This document shows, piece by piece, positions 48,271 to 61,500 of a stretch of DNA of 64,000 nt (position 1 is its first letter; each line of letters starts with the position of its first letter). The position numbers were made by a program, and so were the translations under genes. The notes beneath the pieces were generated by a model. It searched no databases, was not told the DNA's origin, and saw nothing but the letters and a program-made list of their open reading frames with translations. Source of the DNA: Colius striatus (lineage: Eukaryota; Chordata; Aves; Coliiformes; Coliidae); contig NC_084771.1 of assembly GCF_028858725.1 (NCBI RefSeq), forward strand, positions 10,754,915-10,818,914, given 5' to 3'.

Positions 48271-51200
48271 CTGTTGGAATTTCACATGAGCCATTAGAAA
48301 GATCACAGTGTCTTCTGACAGTAATTCAAGGGCTGGAAGAAAAAGGAACATTTGTAACTCTTTGGGAAGTTCTTCAAGCTTTGAAAAATGGCCGAAAGTG
48401 TCTCTCCGAGTGTGCAGTGAAATGTTCCTTATTCATCATTGCAAAAATAACTGATCTTCCAGTCAGATTGTTGACATTTCCATTGCTGCTTCTCTTTCAA
48501 ATAATTAGGCTTTTTTTTCCCCATGCTTCGAGATTGTCCTTTCTCTTAGAAATTTAAACTACAGTGAGAAATGACAGCACATCAGGTACCACCGTAGTGT
48601 TATGTATGTGATACAAGGAGATTACTCCCAAGGTAATGTTTTCTCCTCTTCTACCTTCAACACCAATACTATTATTATCAAGTGCCATTCTCATTATGTA
48701 GAGACTGAAACAAGTCCATTACATGTAATGGGTCACCATTTCACCTTGGTGCAGTGAGAAGGAAGATGGCTTTCCTTATTTAGAACTCGGCAGACAAGCA
48801 TTTAAAAAAAGAGAATTATTAAAAGCAAAGTTTCTTATCAAAGCCAGGCCATCAAATTCCTCTTCATTGGATAAAGTTATAAATATTGACTTGAGGGGAC
48901 AAGCAAAATTTCTAGCCAAACATAATGAAATTGAAATCACATTATGCAAAAAGTTGCAGTGCTTGTGTGTTGTCCTTCTCCTCTTCACTCCTAACCAGAA
49001 GGTTTGATTTTATTAGGAGAGATAAAATTTACTTAATAAAAAAATCAGTTAACAATCTATTCCTGGATGAGTACACAATGTAAAAATGGCTTACCCCAGC
49101 ACTGCTGCTACATCATCTATCAATAACTGGTTTTAATTGAATGCAGCCTCATCATAAAACATGGAATGAGTTTTGAGATTTCAGAGGCATTGTCGGGGGG
49201 AGTTATCAGACTGTTTCTTTAGTATTGTACACGGCTATCTGTGAAATAGCTCCTGAAGAAGATTGACCATTGCCTAATTCTTTATTCCAAAAAGAGAAGC
49301 AGGCAAGAGGGGGTATGGTAGCAGTGTATCAAATACACAAAACTGAAGAGTAAGTAAGACTTTTCTAATTCATCTCTGACATTTTTTGAGAGTAAGGAGA
49401 AATTCAGTCACATTGAAAGGCACTCCAGATAGTGCTATAATGGAAGGAAATTCTTCTGTACATAGCACAGTATTCTCCTGTAGAATTCATTTCTGCAAGA
49501 GGATGAAAGCCTTGAAGGGTTTCAGTAAAGGTGTCAGCGTTAGGTGGGAATGAGAGCATCCATAATGCTGAGCAGTACGTTTTTATTGTGGCCTGCGGTT
49601 GTAAGACACACACTGTTACCTTCCATCTAAAGAGGAAATTCCCTTTTGAGCAGATTTCTTGTATTAATTTTTCTCTGTAAATCTAAAAGCATTTTTAAAA
49701 GCATCTGGGACTGACCAGTGTCAGAATCCTGGGCTACACAAACAACATGTTTGATCTTGTGTAGCAACTTCTGTGTTCTTACCATGAGAGAGTTTTCATG
49801 TCTGCTAAGTGAGGAACAATTTCTGCTTCAGCAATAGAAATCTAGATTTTTCCACTGAGGTCAACTCCTTCTGTATATCTACATAAATTTCTAGTCTTAG
49901 CACTAGTGACTAGAGAGCCAATTTGTTTCTTTTTACCAGATGAAAAATGTCCTCAAAACAGCTTGAATCAAATAATGACCATTCTGGAAACGTCAAACAG
50001 AGCATTCTAATTGCATGTAGGTTAGGTGCATCTTGTTTTACATTAGTGTATTGAGAAGGTCAGAACTGTTGGAGAAGCTGACGTGCTCTTTGAAATGACC
50101 CCAAGTAATCCCAGAATAGATCTCCGCCAGCACCAATTTAGTAATGTCTTGGATTTTCTTTTGTTGCCTCTCTTGCTTCCTGTAGAGGGGTCAGTTAAAT
50201 TTAAACACCAATTGTGTCTCTGGACAGCACCTCCCATTCATGAAATAGATGCACACTCCTACTTGTAAGTGGACTTCCATATGCTGTACATACCCTCCTG
50301 TCGTTTGTGTCTGAGGTTGGTTCTTCCCACTTCTGGTTTTCTTTTAAAATGGAAATAGCAGCTTTTGGAGCATAAGAGGGTCCTGGTCAACAGCTGCCAG
50401 ACCTCAGGGTAACATGCTCTCTCATTTTCTTTCCTTTCCTGCAAGGGCAGCCAGGAGGCACTGGAGCTGGCCTCTCTGCAGTGAGCTGCTTTTTGGGATG
50501 GTACCACCTGAAAAGGGAGTAAACTGGTCACTACCAACTCCACTTTTCCATCTATTTATTATGCTTCTACCATCACAGCAATATATTAGGACAGAGAATG
50601 ATGTTAATGTTTTTGCTTATTTTAGACAGAAGAAGCTTGTTAACTTACAGTCTCTTGCATGAGGTGCTGATTGCACTAGCCTGAGAGAAGTCCAGATTTA
50701 AGAAGATACAAAGAAGGTGGAAAACACCTGAATTATCTAGGTTTCTGGAGAGCAGCTTTGTGTTTGTTTTCTGGTCACTTGCATCGTTTCTTTTGAAGCC
50801 TGAACTCTGTTCCTGCTGGATGCTTCTGCCCATGGTAATCTGTACTCCACCTTCCCAAGCTCATTCTCTCCCCTTATCCTTCAAGTGTGCAGCCAGAAAC
50901 CTCATATTTTCCACTTCCATGTGCATCCACCTCTGCTCTCTCTTCCCATGCCAAAAGATCTGTATACTTCCTCTTCTCCTTTAACTCTCATTCCCACTGT
51001 CACTGTCCCTTATTCTCTGTGCCACACCATGGACTTCTATGTAGCCTGTGCTGTACCCTGCTGCTTTCCCCATTTCTGCCAGAATCAATAGGATTCTGCA
51101 CATGGAGACAGATGTATAAGCAGAAAAGCATCATCCATTTGAGTGCAAGACCTCATATCAGTTAATTAATTATCATCAGTTAGCTCTTCTCTTCCTGAGG

Positions 51201-51948
51201 TGTCCTCAAGCTTTTTGCTTAAGCTGTGTTTTGCGGTCGCAGTCATTTGGTGAGTTTGCCAGATGTGTCATACTGCGTCAGCTCTGAGTGTCTTGGAGGT
51301 TGTTTCATCTTTCCTTCTAAGGTATTAGTGCTTCTAGTTCTGAAGTGTGGAACTAAAAGCTGATGGAGTGGTGAAATTTGTCATTGTTAGTAGGGTTTTT
51401 TCCCCCTTCTATTAAAATATACCTGAGTTTGGCCGAGCGCAGTTACAGGCTGAGTGGTTCTGAAAAGTTGTTAGCCTGTAAAGATAAACATGCTGATCTA
51501 CAAATCATGGCAGAGAGTCTCTTTCAGAGGGCAACTGAAGGGAGAAGCTGAAGTTAGGAATTCAGAAATGTTAGCTCTGGGCAATATCAGGAAGATCAGG
51601 AAATGAGGTTTTCTGGAGCAATGTGGACAGGTAAGCCCGAGCACCTTCAGATTTCATCTCCACAGACCATGCAGTGGCCTGGATCAGCAGAGGTCTTTTA
51701 GAACTTATAACTCTAGATTTTGTCAGGCTGAGTTGTACTTAGAGATAAGATGAAGATAACCCAGGACTGATCAACAAGGAGGCTGGGAGTGAGAGGAAAG
51801 AAATGCTGCATTTTGATTAAGGGCTTTGTAAAGCATGAATAGGATGGAGAGCCAGTGTGTACAGGGAAAGGAGAAGAGATCACTGGAGATCACATCATTT
51901 AGGGAATGCGAATCTCCAATATGAGGGAGGAACTGGTTGGGAAGGATC
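48271..51948. other. no gene seen
   Basis: AT-rich DNA with short frames only. No exon with good borders and no named repeat family detected. Confidence 0.5.
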
Positions 51949-52230
51949 TAGAATCATAGAACCATTTTGGTTGGAAAGAACTTATAAGCTCGTGGAGTCC
52001 AAACCCTCCCCTCACCCTGCCAAGCCCACCCATGGCCCTCAGCACCTCAGCTGCGCGTCTTTTTAACTATCTTCAGGGATGGAGACTCCACCACCTCCCT
52101 GGGCAGCCTGTGTCAATGCTTAACAACCCTCTTGGTGAAAAAGTTCTTCCTAATGTCCAATCTAAACCCTTCTCCTGGTAACTTTAAGTGCCTCTCTCTC
52201 TCTTCCTCTTAGCTTTCTGTTCTGGAACCC
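51949..52230 (-). mobile_element. CR1 LINE 3' fragment, antisense
   Basis: Antisense CR1 starting 'agaatcatagaaccattttg' and 'gttggaaagaacttataagc', then 'gtggagtccaaaccctcccc', 'ctccaccacctccctgggca', and 'gttcttcctaatgtccaatc'. Its 3' end carries the subtype with 'attttggttggaaagaac' instead of 'gttggaagggacc', so it belongs to a different CR1 subfamily from the copies in intron 3. Confidence 0.9.
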
Positions 52231-53874
52231 AAGTCAGTCAGGTCTGTGGATCTGAGTGTATCTGCACTGCTTACTCTGGTGATAATCACATCACTAGGTC
52301 TCATTGTTAATGCAGCTAAATGCAGCCTTGGAAGGCTTCATTTAATTTCTGCCTGTACTACTGAGGTGCTAATGCTCAGTTGCTGCAAATGAATCCTTTT
52401 TTTAAAGTGTTCATTAACTGAATGTTCCCCATTTTCTGGATACTCAGTTTTTGAGGCATTATCTAAGCTGCAACAGGACCATATAGTTAGAGCTACAGCT
52501 GGACCTGAGTTTTCAGGATTTAAAGCACCATATAATGCTAAACACTCTGCAAAAAGTGTTTTCTAAATTGGATATCCCAAATTAATGAGTACTTTTACAA
52601 CACAGAAACTTTCTAATCATTTTTTCATCAGTCACTCAGATAAAATGGAAGTGTTGGGACAATAAGTTCATCAAAAATGTAATAGCAATGTGAACCATAG
52701 AAAAGCCATGAATAAATTAATCATAGGCACTCAGGGAAGGATCTGAGTTTGGTGAAGTAAAGTGGGTTAAACTAAGCAGAGATGAAATGATCTTGTTCTG
52801 TAATAAAGTGTTCAATCAGGGAGTTGTTCAACTGTTTCTGAGTAACCCCCTGTGGAGGCAAGCCGTCAGAAATGGGCTGCACACTCAACAACAAGAAGAA
52901 AACAAATATTGAAGAGCTGCTCATTAATTGAGAATCATCCACCCTCTACATTGAATGAGGCAAAGGTCCTGCAGAAGGAAATCATATGTGATTGTGTAAT
53001 GGAAGGCAGTAGCCCACTGCATAATGCAAGAGGTTCAAATTAAGATTGCGTAGATGATCTTAATTCTGGAATTTCTTCACTTTTGAGCATTTGACAGTGT
53101 TTTTGATAATGTTCCTTTAACTGGGAATATTGTGTGTAATATATATAAGTGTTGTTTTTAAAGAAAACTGGTTTGTCTCCAAGTCATGTCATGCTCACTC
53201 TGCCTGCTGTCACCGTTTCTGAAGAAGCAGCTGGTGTGCTAAAAGAAGTTATGGACTTTGAAATCCTGTGAGGTTAGGAACTGAGTGGTTGGAGGCAGAT
53301 ATTTACACAAATGTCATCTTTTTTGGCCTGCTAGATTCCTCCCACTGTTTTCCCCACTGTATTTTATGGAGCACGGAGTAAACATTTGCATTGAGGTGTT
53401 TTGTGGCTCTAGTCTGTGAGTGATCCTAACAGTCATTTGATGAGGTTCCATGGTTGTGGTTTCTCAGTGGCTTCTCTTTCAGGTATTCTCCTTTCAGAAA
53501 TAGAAAGCTGGGTTTCTTCCTAATTGCCAGTGGCAAGCTCAGCATGGGGTCTAGGAACTCTGCTGGCTCAAACCTTACCAGCAAGGAGAGGGGCTATGAT
53601 CAGTTTAGTTAACTGCACTGTTCATCATGTTTGGGCCAAACCAGAATCCAGCTCCTACTCTGAGAGCTCTGAGGCTCTGTCCTGCTAAATAAAGATAAAA
53701 TACCAAAAACGGATGATAATTATTAAAGTGAGCAGGTGCATGTTTTATTACAGGGACCAGGTCTAGTAAATGGAAACTTGTGGGGTTTACTTATCTGCTT
53801 TGGAACAAATGACATCTTAAGATATGTCTTTAGTTAAGGAAATTGTAATCTTACAGCCATTCTGTTTCATTTAT
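52231..53874. other. no gene seen
   Basis: AT-rich DNA without recognisable coding or repeat content. Confidence 0.5.
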
Positions 53875-53971
53875 TCACAGTTACACAGAGTGTAAAGGAA
53901 AACTGATTGGCTTCTCTTAATCACAGTTACATAGAGTGTAAAGGAAAACTGATAGGCTTCTCTTAATCACA
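53875..53971. repeat. 46-bp tandem duplication (2.1 copies)
   Basis: Two adjacent 46-bp copies (53875-53920 and 53921-53966), each beginning 'tcacagttac' and ending 'cttctcttaa', differ at only two positions. A few bases of a third unit follow. The near identity implies a recent duplication. Confidence 0.93.
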
Positions 53972-56900
53972 TAATCCTGACACACCAAAAAAGGGCAATA
54001 AGTTTAACTCCTTGAGAAGACCATTCAGTATAATACTGCAGTAAGGCATAAAAATCAATGACTAGGGCTTTAGGTTTGTTAATGAATCTCCCATTTAATA
54101 ATGGGAGATCAGTGGTCAAAGAGCTCATCCGGGGGTGCAGTGGAGTGCAGCTTGGTCTAGAGTGGGAAGAGCCAGGAGGAATGTTTTGGCCAGTACACTA
54201 CATTGTTTGTCAAGCTGAATTTATTGAGGTTTCTATTCATCTAGTGTGGGTTTCATCATCTATGATAACATGTTCTGGAAACATAACTAGCTTTAGACCA
54301 GGAAAAATTATGGTGCTGTCATTGAGACAATCTCTATTGGAATGAGACAAGAGCTGAGTGATAAGTTACACAGCAGTATTGCATCAGTAGATCTCCAGTT
54401 TTCCTTCCACAGCAGTACCTATCACCCTGGGAAATACAGCAAGTGAGACAAATTGTTGATCCAGAAGTTTGTTTGGTGTTTTTTTCCCCAACAGTTGGTC
54501 TAAAGCTTCTCTGTTGCTGTTTAGGTATGGAGCTTTAATGTGTCTTTCTTCTCAAGTGCTACATATCTGTACCTTAAAAGCTACATAAGCCTGTATGTTT
54601 TTGCAGGCTTTGCAGTCTGTGTACTCACAATTGTTTCCTCATCCTTGAAAGGAAAGCAACTTCCCACCTGTGCTAGTGGTGTTAAGTTGTGAAAAGTTTT
54701 GTTGGCTCATTTGTGCATCTCTCACTCATTATATTTCACAGACCCTAGCATTTCTCCCCCTTTCAGTTTTATTCTGAAAAACTTTGTTCCTACTGATCCA
54801 CACACCAGATGCTACTGTATTTTCTGGATGCCTGAACTCTCCACTCAAAACCTGTCAGTGTCTTTTGTGTAAGCAATTCCATGTAGCTAACTCAAAAGTG
54901 GTATTTGTTTACTGTGTCACTCCGTGTGTCACATTGGTGCTGGAAAAGGAGCTGCTTTGCTGGTGTAGCCAAAGTCCAATCTGCACAGTAGATGTCTGAT
55001 AACTGTGTCATTCAAGAGCAGCAAAAGATATGTAATGCCAAGGCCCATGTGCCAGCAGATCTCTTCTCTTTGTGGGGCGTGTTTTCCTCAAGCAGACAGT
55101 TTTGTTATATTTGTACAAAGCACAGCTTCACTGGTGCAGTTTCATTCGCCTTGGAGCTCTCTGCCAGCGAAGGAAGCCATAATCCTATCTCAGCAAAGTG
55201 GTGCTAGCACAGGGCTGACCTTATGAGGATTCCCTGGTGTATGCACTTTTAAACCTGAAAAATGAATCTATACTTGAGAGTTTTGCTGACTTTAATATCA
55301 CTGAGCTGCACAGTTTTACTAACAGGAGAATTAGTATCAGCAAAAGGAGCCTCTGAGAAATCGGGTTAAAAGTACCACCAAAGGACACAGTTGGCTGGTG
55401 GAAGTGTCACCTCCCTAAAAGGGTATGGAATACAGCAAATAAATAGCTGTTAATACATAGTATATGACATTATTATTAATTATTACTTATACTGATCATA
55501 ATAATTTAAAAATGTGTTATTATAATAAGTTATGGCTGAGACTGGGGTAAAGCCTTTCCAAAGGCTTTGTCTGTTATATGCCAAGAGAACACACCTGGAG
55601 TAAACAAGCCTGGATACCTACTTTTTCAGAGTCTTTTTGAAATAATAACTGACACTGAGAAGTTTTAGGGAAAGCTGCAGTGTGTTGGGATGCAGATCCA
55701 GTACTTTGCAAGGAAAGCTCCAGCAAACAAAAGGGAATGGTTTAAAAAAATCCTGTCAAAATGCCACTTCTCAGAAGGCTGATTTTCCAACCTTCTGTTG
55801 TAGTGGTTTTAAGTTTTATTAGAAGCTAAGGCAAGCTTCATCATGACAGAGCTGCTTAAGCTGGTATTTCACATGCATGGTTCCTCTCTCAGCATCTGTT
55901 GAGCTGAAAAGGAATTATCTAGAAGTACATCTCTTTGAACCTGAAACAAGGCTTCCTGATCAGGTCTCTTTCTCTTCGTGTTTCTCAGCAGCAAGAGGTA
56001 CAAGCCTTTAAGTGGTTTAAACTACTGCTTCCTACTGCCCCCCTCAAAATGAAATCACTTGACACTAATTGGTATGTCCTCATTGCCTGGAGCCTTAATA
56101 CTTTTAATGATGTCCAAACAAATTAACCATTAAACAAGTTCTGAAGCAGCTCAGTGGGAACTGACTTGTGGAAGCAGAGGATCAAAGCATAAAGCTGTAA
56201 AAGGACTCCTGAAGTGCTAATAACTTCTAATAACTTTTAAAGGGAGAGAATTAAACTGTGCAAAAGAGCAGCTCTGTCATATTCTGATTATGGAAAGAGA
56301 AGCATGGCTGGGATGTATAGCTCTTTGTATTTTGGCTGGAGCAAACTGTTGAGAAAGCCTCAAACTAGTTCGAGTGGTTTAAGGAAGTTCTAGTCCAGAA
56401 ATGAAAGAGAAGAGCCAGACAGTATGGATCTGTCTTCTGGGCATGAGCCATTGCCTCCATAGCTTCCTTAGGGGCAGCGGAATGTGTTGCTGCTTACTTA
56501 CATTTCTGCTTGCCCTCAAGATGCAGCACCAGGGGGCTGAACTGGAATCCAGAAGAGCAGCTGAACCTAGGCAAAGCCATCCCCAGTAACATGCTTACCT
56601 GGCTGTGAGTCAGGACTCAGTCTGACCTGAAGAACCTCAATCCTTAATATGTGCAAAATGAGAATCCAGCCGGTCCCTTTCTGATAGAAAGGACCATCCT
56701 TTGTTTTCAATTTGTTACAATGCTCAAGGCACGAGGAACACAGACCCTTCCTTTCCCTCCCTCTCCTCTTCAAAGCTGGCTCAGAAACTGATGTGGCTTT
56801 TCCTTTCTTGCCTTCCTTCCTCTCCATCGGCTTTCTACTCTTTGCTCCCTCTAGTGTTCCCATGTAGGTTTTGCCTTGCTGGCCTGCTGTAGACAGGGAC

Positions 56901-58519
56901 AATAAGTGTTAAACTACTTGAATTATTTCCCTTGCCTTTCACGTAACGTGGAAATGACATCAGCCTCCCTGTCATGCCATTTAGAGGGTCCCTGCCGAGT
57001 CTCTGCAACATCACTTCACCCCCAGATACCACCACAGCAGTGCACTGGTACCAGCCTTTCACAGACTTCGAGGGTGACTTAAAATTCAGTAGCTTTTCAA
57101 AAAGGAACTTGTATTTTTTGTATCGTTTCCAAGCCTTTAGTTCATTCTCACTTTGGGGATTTATTTTGCAACCATTAAAATTTCTTTCTAACTCAGGGAG
57201 CTGGGAATTTAGGAATCATGGAGGATATGACACGTGAGATTAGAGCCACAAGTTTTAGTAACACTGTAACAGCCCCATTGCACCTAGATATTGTACTAGT
57301 TTGCTCCTGAGCTTTTGATTTCCTCTAGCTACAAAAGCTTTCTTAGCTGTGAGATGTACTGTCCTGCTTATTAGTTGAAAATCAGCAAGTCTGAAAGGGG
57401 ATGGAGATCTGTGTGTATCTCTAAATCCCTGGATCACTGCTGCAGAGAGAATGTGTAATTGAACAGGAGAACTCCTCTTTGCACCACATCAAATGATTCT
57501 TTACAGAATGGTTGCTGAAACTTAACTGTTTAATGTGCTCTAAAACTATGTTACTTTCAAATCTTTGCATGAAAGTATCTGCTTGTGTGCACACAGGTAT
57601 TTCAAAGGTGAGAAAAGTTTGGAGCCTCCCTTTTTTAACTAGGAAGCCAGACATAGACTGTAGAGATTTGTCTTTCAAGTTTTTGGCATTACTTTACAAA
57701 TGAGTTTGTAAGGTTTCAAACAGCTGTACTGAAAAACACACATAGTCCATTACTTCCATTGTCACTGAGGGTGAACATTTATTATGTCAAGAAAGAAGAC
57801 TACACCTAAATAAGAGCAAGCACTGGGCTTCCTGCTTTAGTTTGAGGAATGATCCATTCATTATCTAAAATATATAAGATTAGCAAGGCAAAGAAAAGAA
57901 CCTGAATTACTGTAACTTACATGTGTTCTGTGAATAACTGGCACAATAGAGATAGATAAGTTAGGTCAGATACTCAGTTCTCATACTAGTGCTAAACCAA
58001 AGAACGAAAGAAAATCAAAGGATATAGTCAAACACAGCAATTTGAAAATGGATCCACCAGAAAATTGTGAGATGACATTATATTAACTCTCCATGGACTA
58101 CTCAGCACCTTGATGTTGAAATTTGGTGTGATCTTTGGCTGGGATTCAGATTTATGAGGGGATATCCCCTACCCTTATGCTGGGCAGATCTAGAGTTGGT
58201 TGGCTAGGGATAAGGAGTCCTCTGCTTTTTCAGGAACAGTTGAAGCAGACGTTTCCTTCAGAGATGCCCATTTGCCCATGACAGGGAGGGATGCCATCTC
58301 CTAGAGACAGGAATGCCTTCCACAAGCTGCCAGGAGATGCATGGGGGGTGAGTGACAGCTGAACACAGACTATGGTGAGCTGCAGAGCCACTTACCACCT
58401 TCCTCCACTCACCTTTCCAACCAGCAACTGTCCAAAATCTGTTTCAGGGACTTAATGGTTTTGTCACTCTGCATTAGGGCTGCTGTCTGGAATCAGACCC
58501 AAGGTCACAGAAAACGACA
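53972..58519. other. no gene seen
   Basis: AT-rich DNA. Open frames are short and without motifs. Confidence 0.5.
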
Positions 58520-58576
58520 TGGCTGTAGTGGGATTTAACTCATCTGGGTGGCTGTAGTAGGATTTAACTCATCTGG
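58520..58576. repeat. 29-bp tandem duplication
   Basis: Two adjacent copies of a unit starting 'tggctgtagt' and ending 'aactcatctgg', with one substitution (tgg versus agg). A recent local duplication; no function evident. Confidence 0.9.
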
Positions 58577-61500
58577 TTTCTTCCAGCACATCTTTCATGT
58601 TGTGCTGTCAGTCTGTTGCAGAGCTGGGTGCCGGGTGCCTGTTGCATCACAGGGGAACAAAACAAGCAATCTGATACCCCATCTAGACCAAAATGTTTAT
58701 TCTTCAGGACCTATTGCTTCCAGCTCAATGAAGTTATGGTGTTATGGTATTACAAAAGCAGAAAACCAACACTTTTTTGAAAAGCCCAAAATATTCCTGT
58801 GTAGCAAATGGCACCTGAGATGGGAGGAAACTTGCAACATCCACTTCGGGCTGTCTTCCTGTGGTAGATTGAAGGTGTTGCTTTGGGATTTTTAGTGTAG
58901 AAATGGAGTTGCTGCAGGGGAAGTGTTTTGTGAAGAAGAAAGCAAATATTCTGTTAACTCCTTAGAGACTATATTGCATGAGTACCTTGTTAATAAGAGG
59001 CCTGGCTATGGTGATCCATAGGGAAATCTGATTCCTAATTACCCATTGTCAGATATGTAGCCCATTCCTAGTGACTCTGTTTTTTTGGGTATCTCTTGGG
59101 TAAGCTGAAGATCAAACATATTGCTGCAGAAACCTTTTCTTGTCATAGTATAGTAGGATACTAGCACTGGTCCACAGCCCTTTCTGCATCCACGCCTGGG
59201 AGCTCAGGAAATCGGGCAGCTTGGTGCAAGCTGCTCTGAGTTTCTTCAATGACGACAAATATGTAAAGAAAAATTCCAGGGCTTCCTCCTTTCACAAGCT
59301 TTTTTCAACAGTGCATATCCAACAGAATTCTTCCTAATTTACACAGCTAAAATGAGAGGAAGCCCCAATTTTTCATACCTATTTGGTATGATTTGGTGAA
59401 TTACCTGACTGCTTGTGCAGCTGCATAACTACCCAGTATATTTGGGATCATTAATTGCACTGAGTTTGTGTAGAGTGTCTAAGTTACTTGACATTGCTGA
59501 AGACACCATTTGCCTTTTCAATGAAACTCTTTCACTAGGAGAGTGGCTGCATAATGTTTTGGGTGTTTGGGAGCCTGTTCTGGAAAAGCAGTCAGTCCAG
59601 ATTGCACTGAGGGCACTGTTACGGTCCCGATTGTGTAGCGTGTGAAGCTCTGCGCTTGAAATGACCCAACTAATGTTTTACTGATAATAGTCAGTGACCT
59701 CTCTGCTTCCCGACAGCTGGCTTACAAAAAGCAGCACATGGTGAAGTGGCACCTGCTGAAGCCTGAAGCGTGGAATGACAATCATAATCCAGGGCTGTCT
59801 CTTTATCTGATCAGCAGTAATGCATATTTTCCTCTCACTGCTGCACCCTTGAAGAACATGGCTAAATACAAGGTGCAGGAAGAGTTCAGGGGAGCCATTT
59901 CCAACAACGTTAATGCTCCCAGCACATTGACATTATTGAGATGTGACTGCAGAATCTTGGCAACTGGAATGAAAGGCAGCAGAAGGGCTGCTCCTTTTAT
60001 TCCACCCAGATGATCCCAATCACTGGCCATGTTAATGATACCTTCATTAAACCGTGCCAGTAGCGAATCACTGTCTCTTTTCCCCGTATGTGTTCCTAGA
60101 TCACTCGGTTCAATGTGAGCATAGGAGGTTGACACAAATTACTATGCTGCCAGCACAGCTGTCCTACATAATTTGTTGTTGCATAAAGTCAGAATGAATG
60201 ATTTTAACAAATAGCAAGGCAGGGATAGTAGGAATGTGCACGACAAAGCTTCTGGCTCTCTAATAAAACCCATCTGTTATAAACCATATACAGCGTAGCG
60301 TGGGTACTACACTCTGGGCAGCTTGACCATCAAAGGTGTTAATGGGATGAAACCTGTTTCAACAACTGGCTGAGGGCTTTGTGGCTTAGGCATAGCACTA
60401 GCTTTTGTCAGGACACATCTCAGAAGAGGAAGGTGTTGGGCAAGGAGTTGACGTTAGTATTGTGATCCATCCATAGTTGGGCAGAATGGTACTTGCTGTC
60501 TTCATGATGCTGCCTGTGAGGAAAGGTGTATCCCGGCTCCCTTGCTGCACCTAAGGATGCTAGAAGCATGAGGAGAGAATAAGCCTGATCCAGTATAACT
60601 GGAGCTCTTAACTGGAAGCTGTGAATGAACTAGTATGATGTTCATAGATGTATCACAGAAGAAAGAGTATGGGAAGCTGTACACTATTAAAGGTTTTGTT
60701 CACTTAATGCTTCTTCGTATTGTAGGTCCTGTCAAATACCAGCTCTTCACAAGAGAAAGAGAAATCAGACATGGTTTAAGTAGTTTTTCTCCTCTTTAAA
60801 CAGCAGCAAATAACAGTCATAGGAATTTAACTTTATTTTGCTACATCTGAACTTTTCTAGACCACAGAGAAATAGTAGAAGAAGCTTTATTGATTTGGAG
60901 TTTAGGCCAAAGCTCAATGAGCCGTGACTCAGAACACCAAAGGGAAGGGGAAAAGCCAGTGAATGGAGAGCAACAGGTTACTTATATTCAAGGTCCAGTC
61001 ATGGAATTTCCAGAACTTCTATCTTCCATCCCCAAGATAGCTGAGCACAATATTCTCATTTTTATGAAGAGTTTTGTTGTTGCTGTTGCCTATTAATCTT
61101 GGAGTCTGGTCTCAGGAGACGCTGAGCACTGCTTGCTGTAGTTGGCAGAAATTCTAAATGCTGATAGTTCACAAGATCAATATTTTTGCTCTCCAGGGCC
61201 TTCAAGTCTGATCCCGTATGAAAGGCATTTTTCTTCAGTCATGCATTAGCAAGTTATTGCTCAGTGGGAAGAGAGGGTAGAAGTTTAAGCTTGTGAAAGA
61301 TGTTCCAAAGGTCCTAAGAAAAGTAAATAATTCCAGTGAGTCTCATTGCAAACTGGCCATTATCAGAATTACATCTTTTTGTCCACAGAGCAAATAAGTG
61401 GAACTGAAAGCAACAGTTTCAGAGGAAGGAGAATCGCTCCCTGAACTGCTTTAGATGTTAGCAACAGCAAGATGCCAACAATGTAGACACATTGAGAGGT

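Noticed and set aside
59738-60135. Overlapping plus- and minus-strand frames of 91 and 110 codons in a less AT-rich block
   Set aside because: No recognisable protein and no splice borders. Could be conserved non-coding DNA, but that cannot be judged without an alignment.
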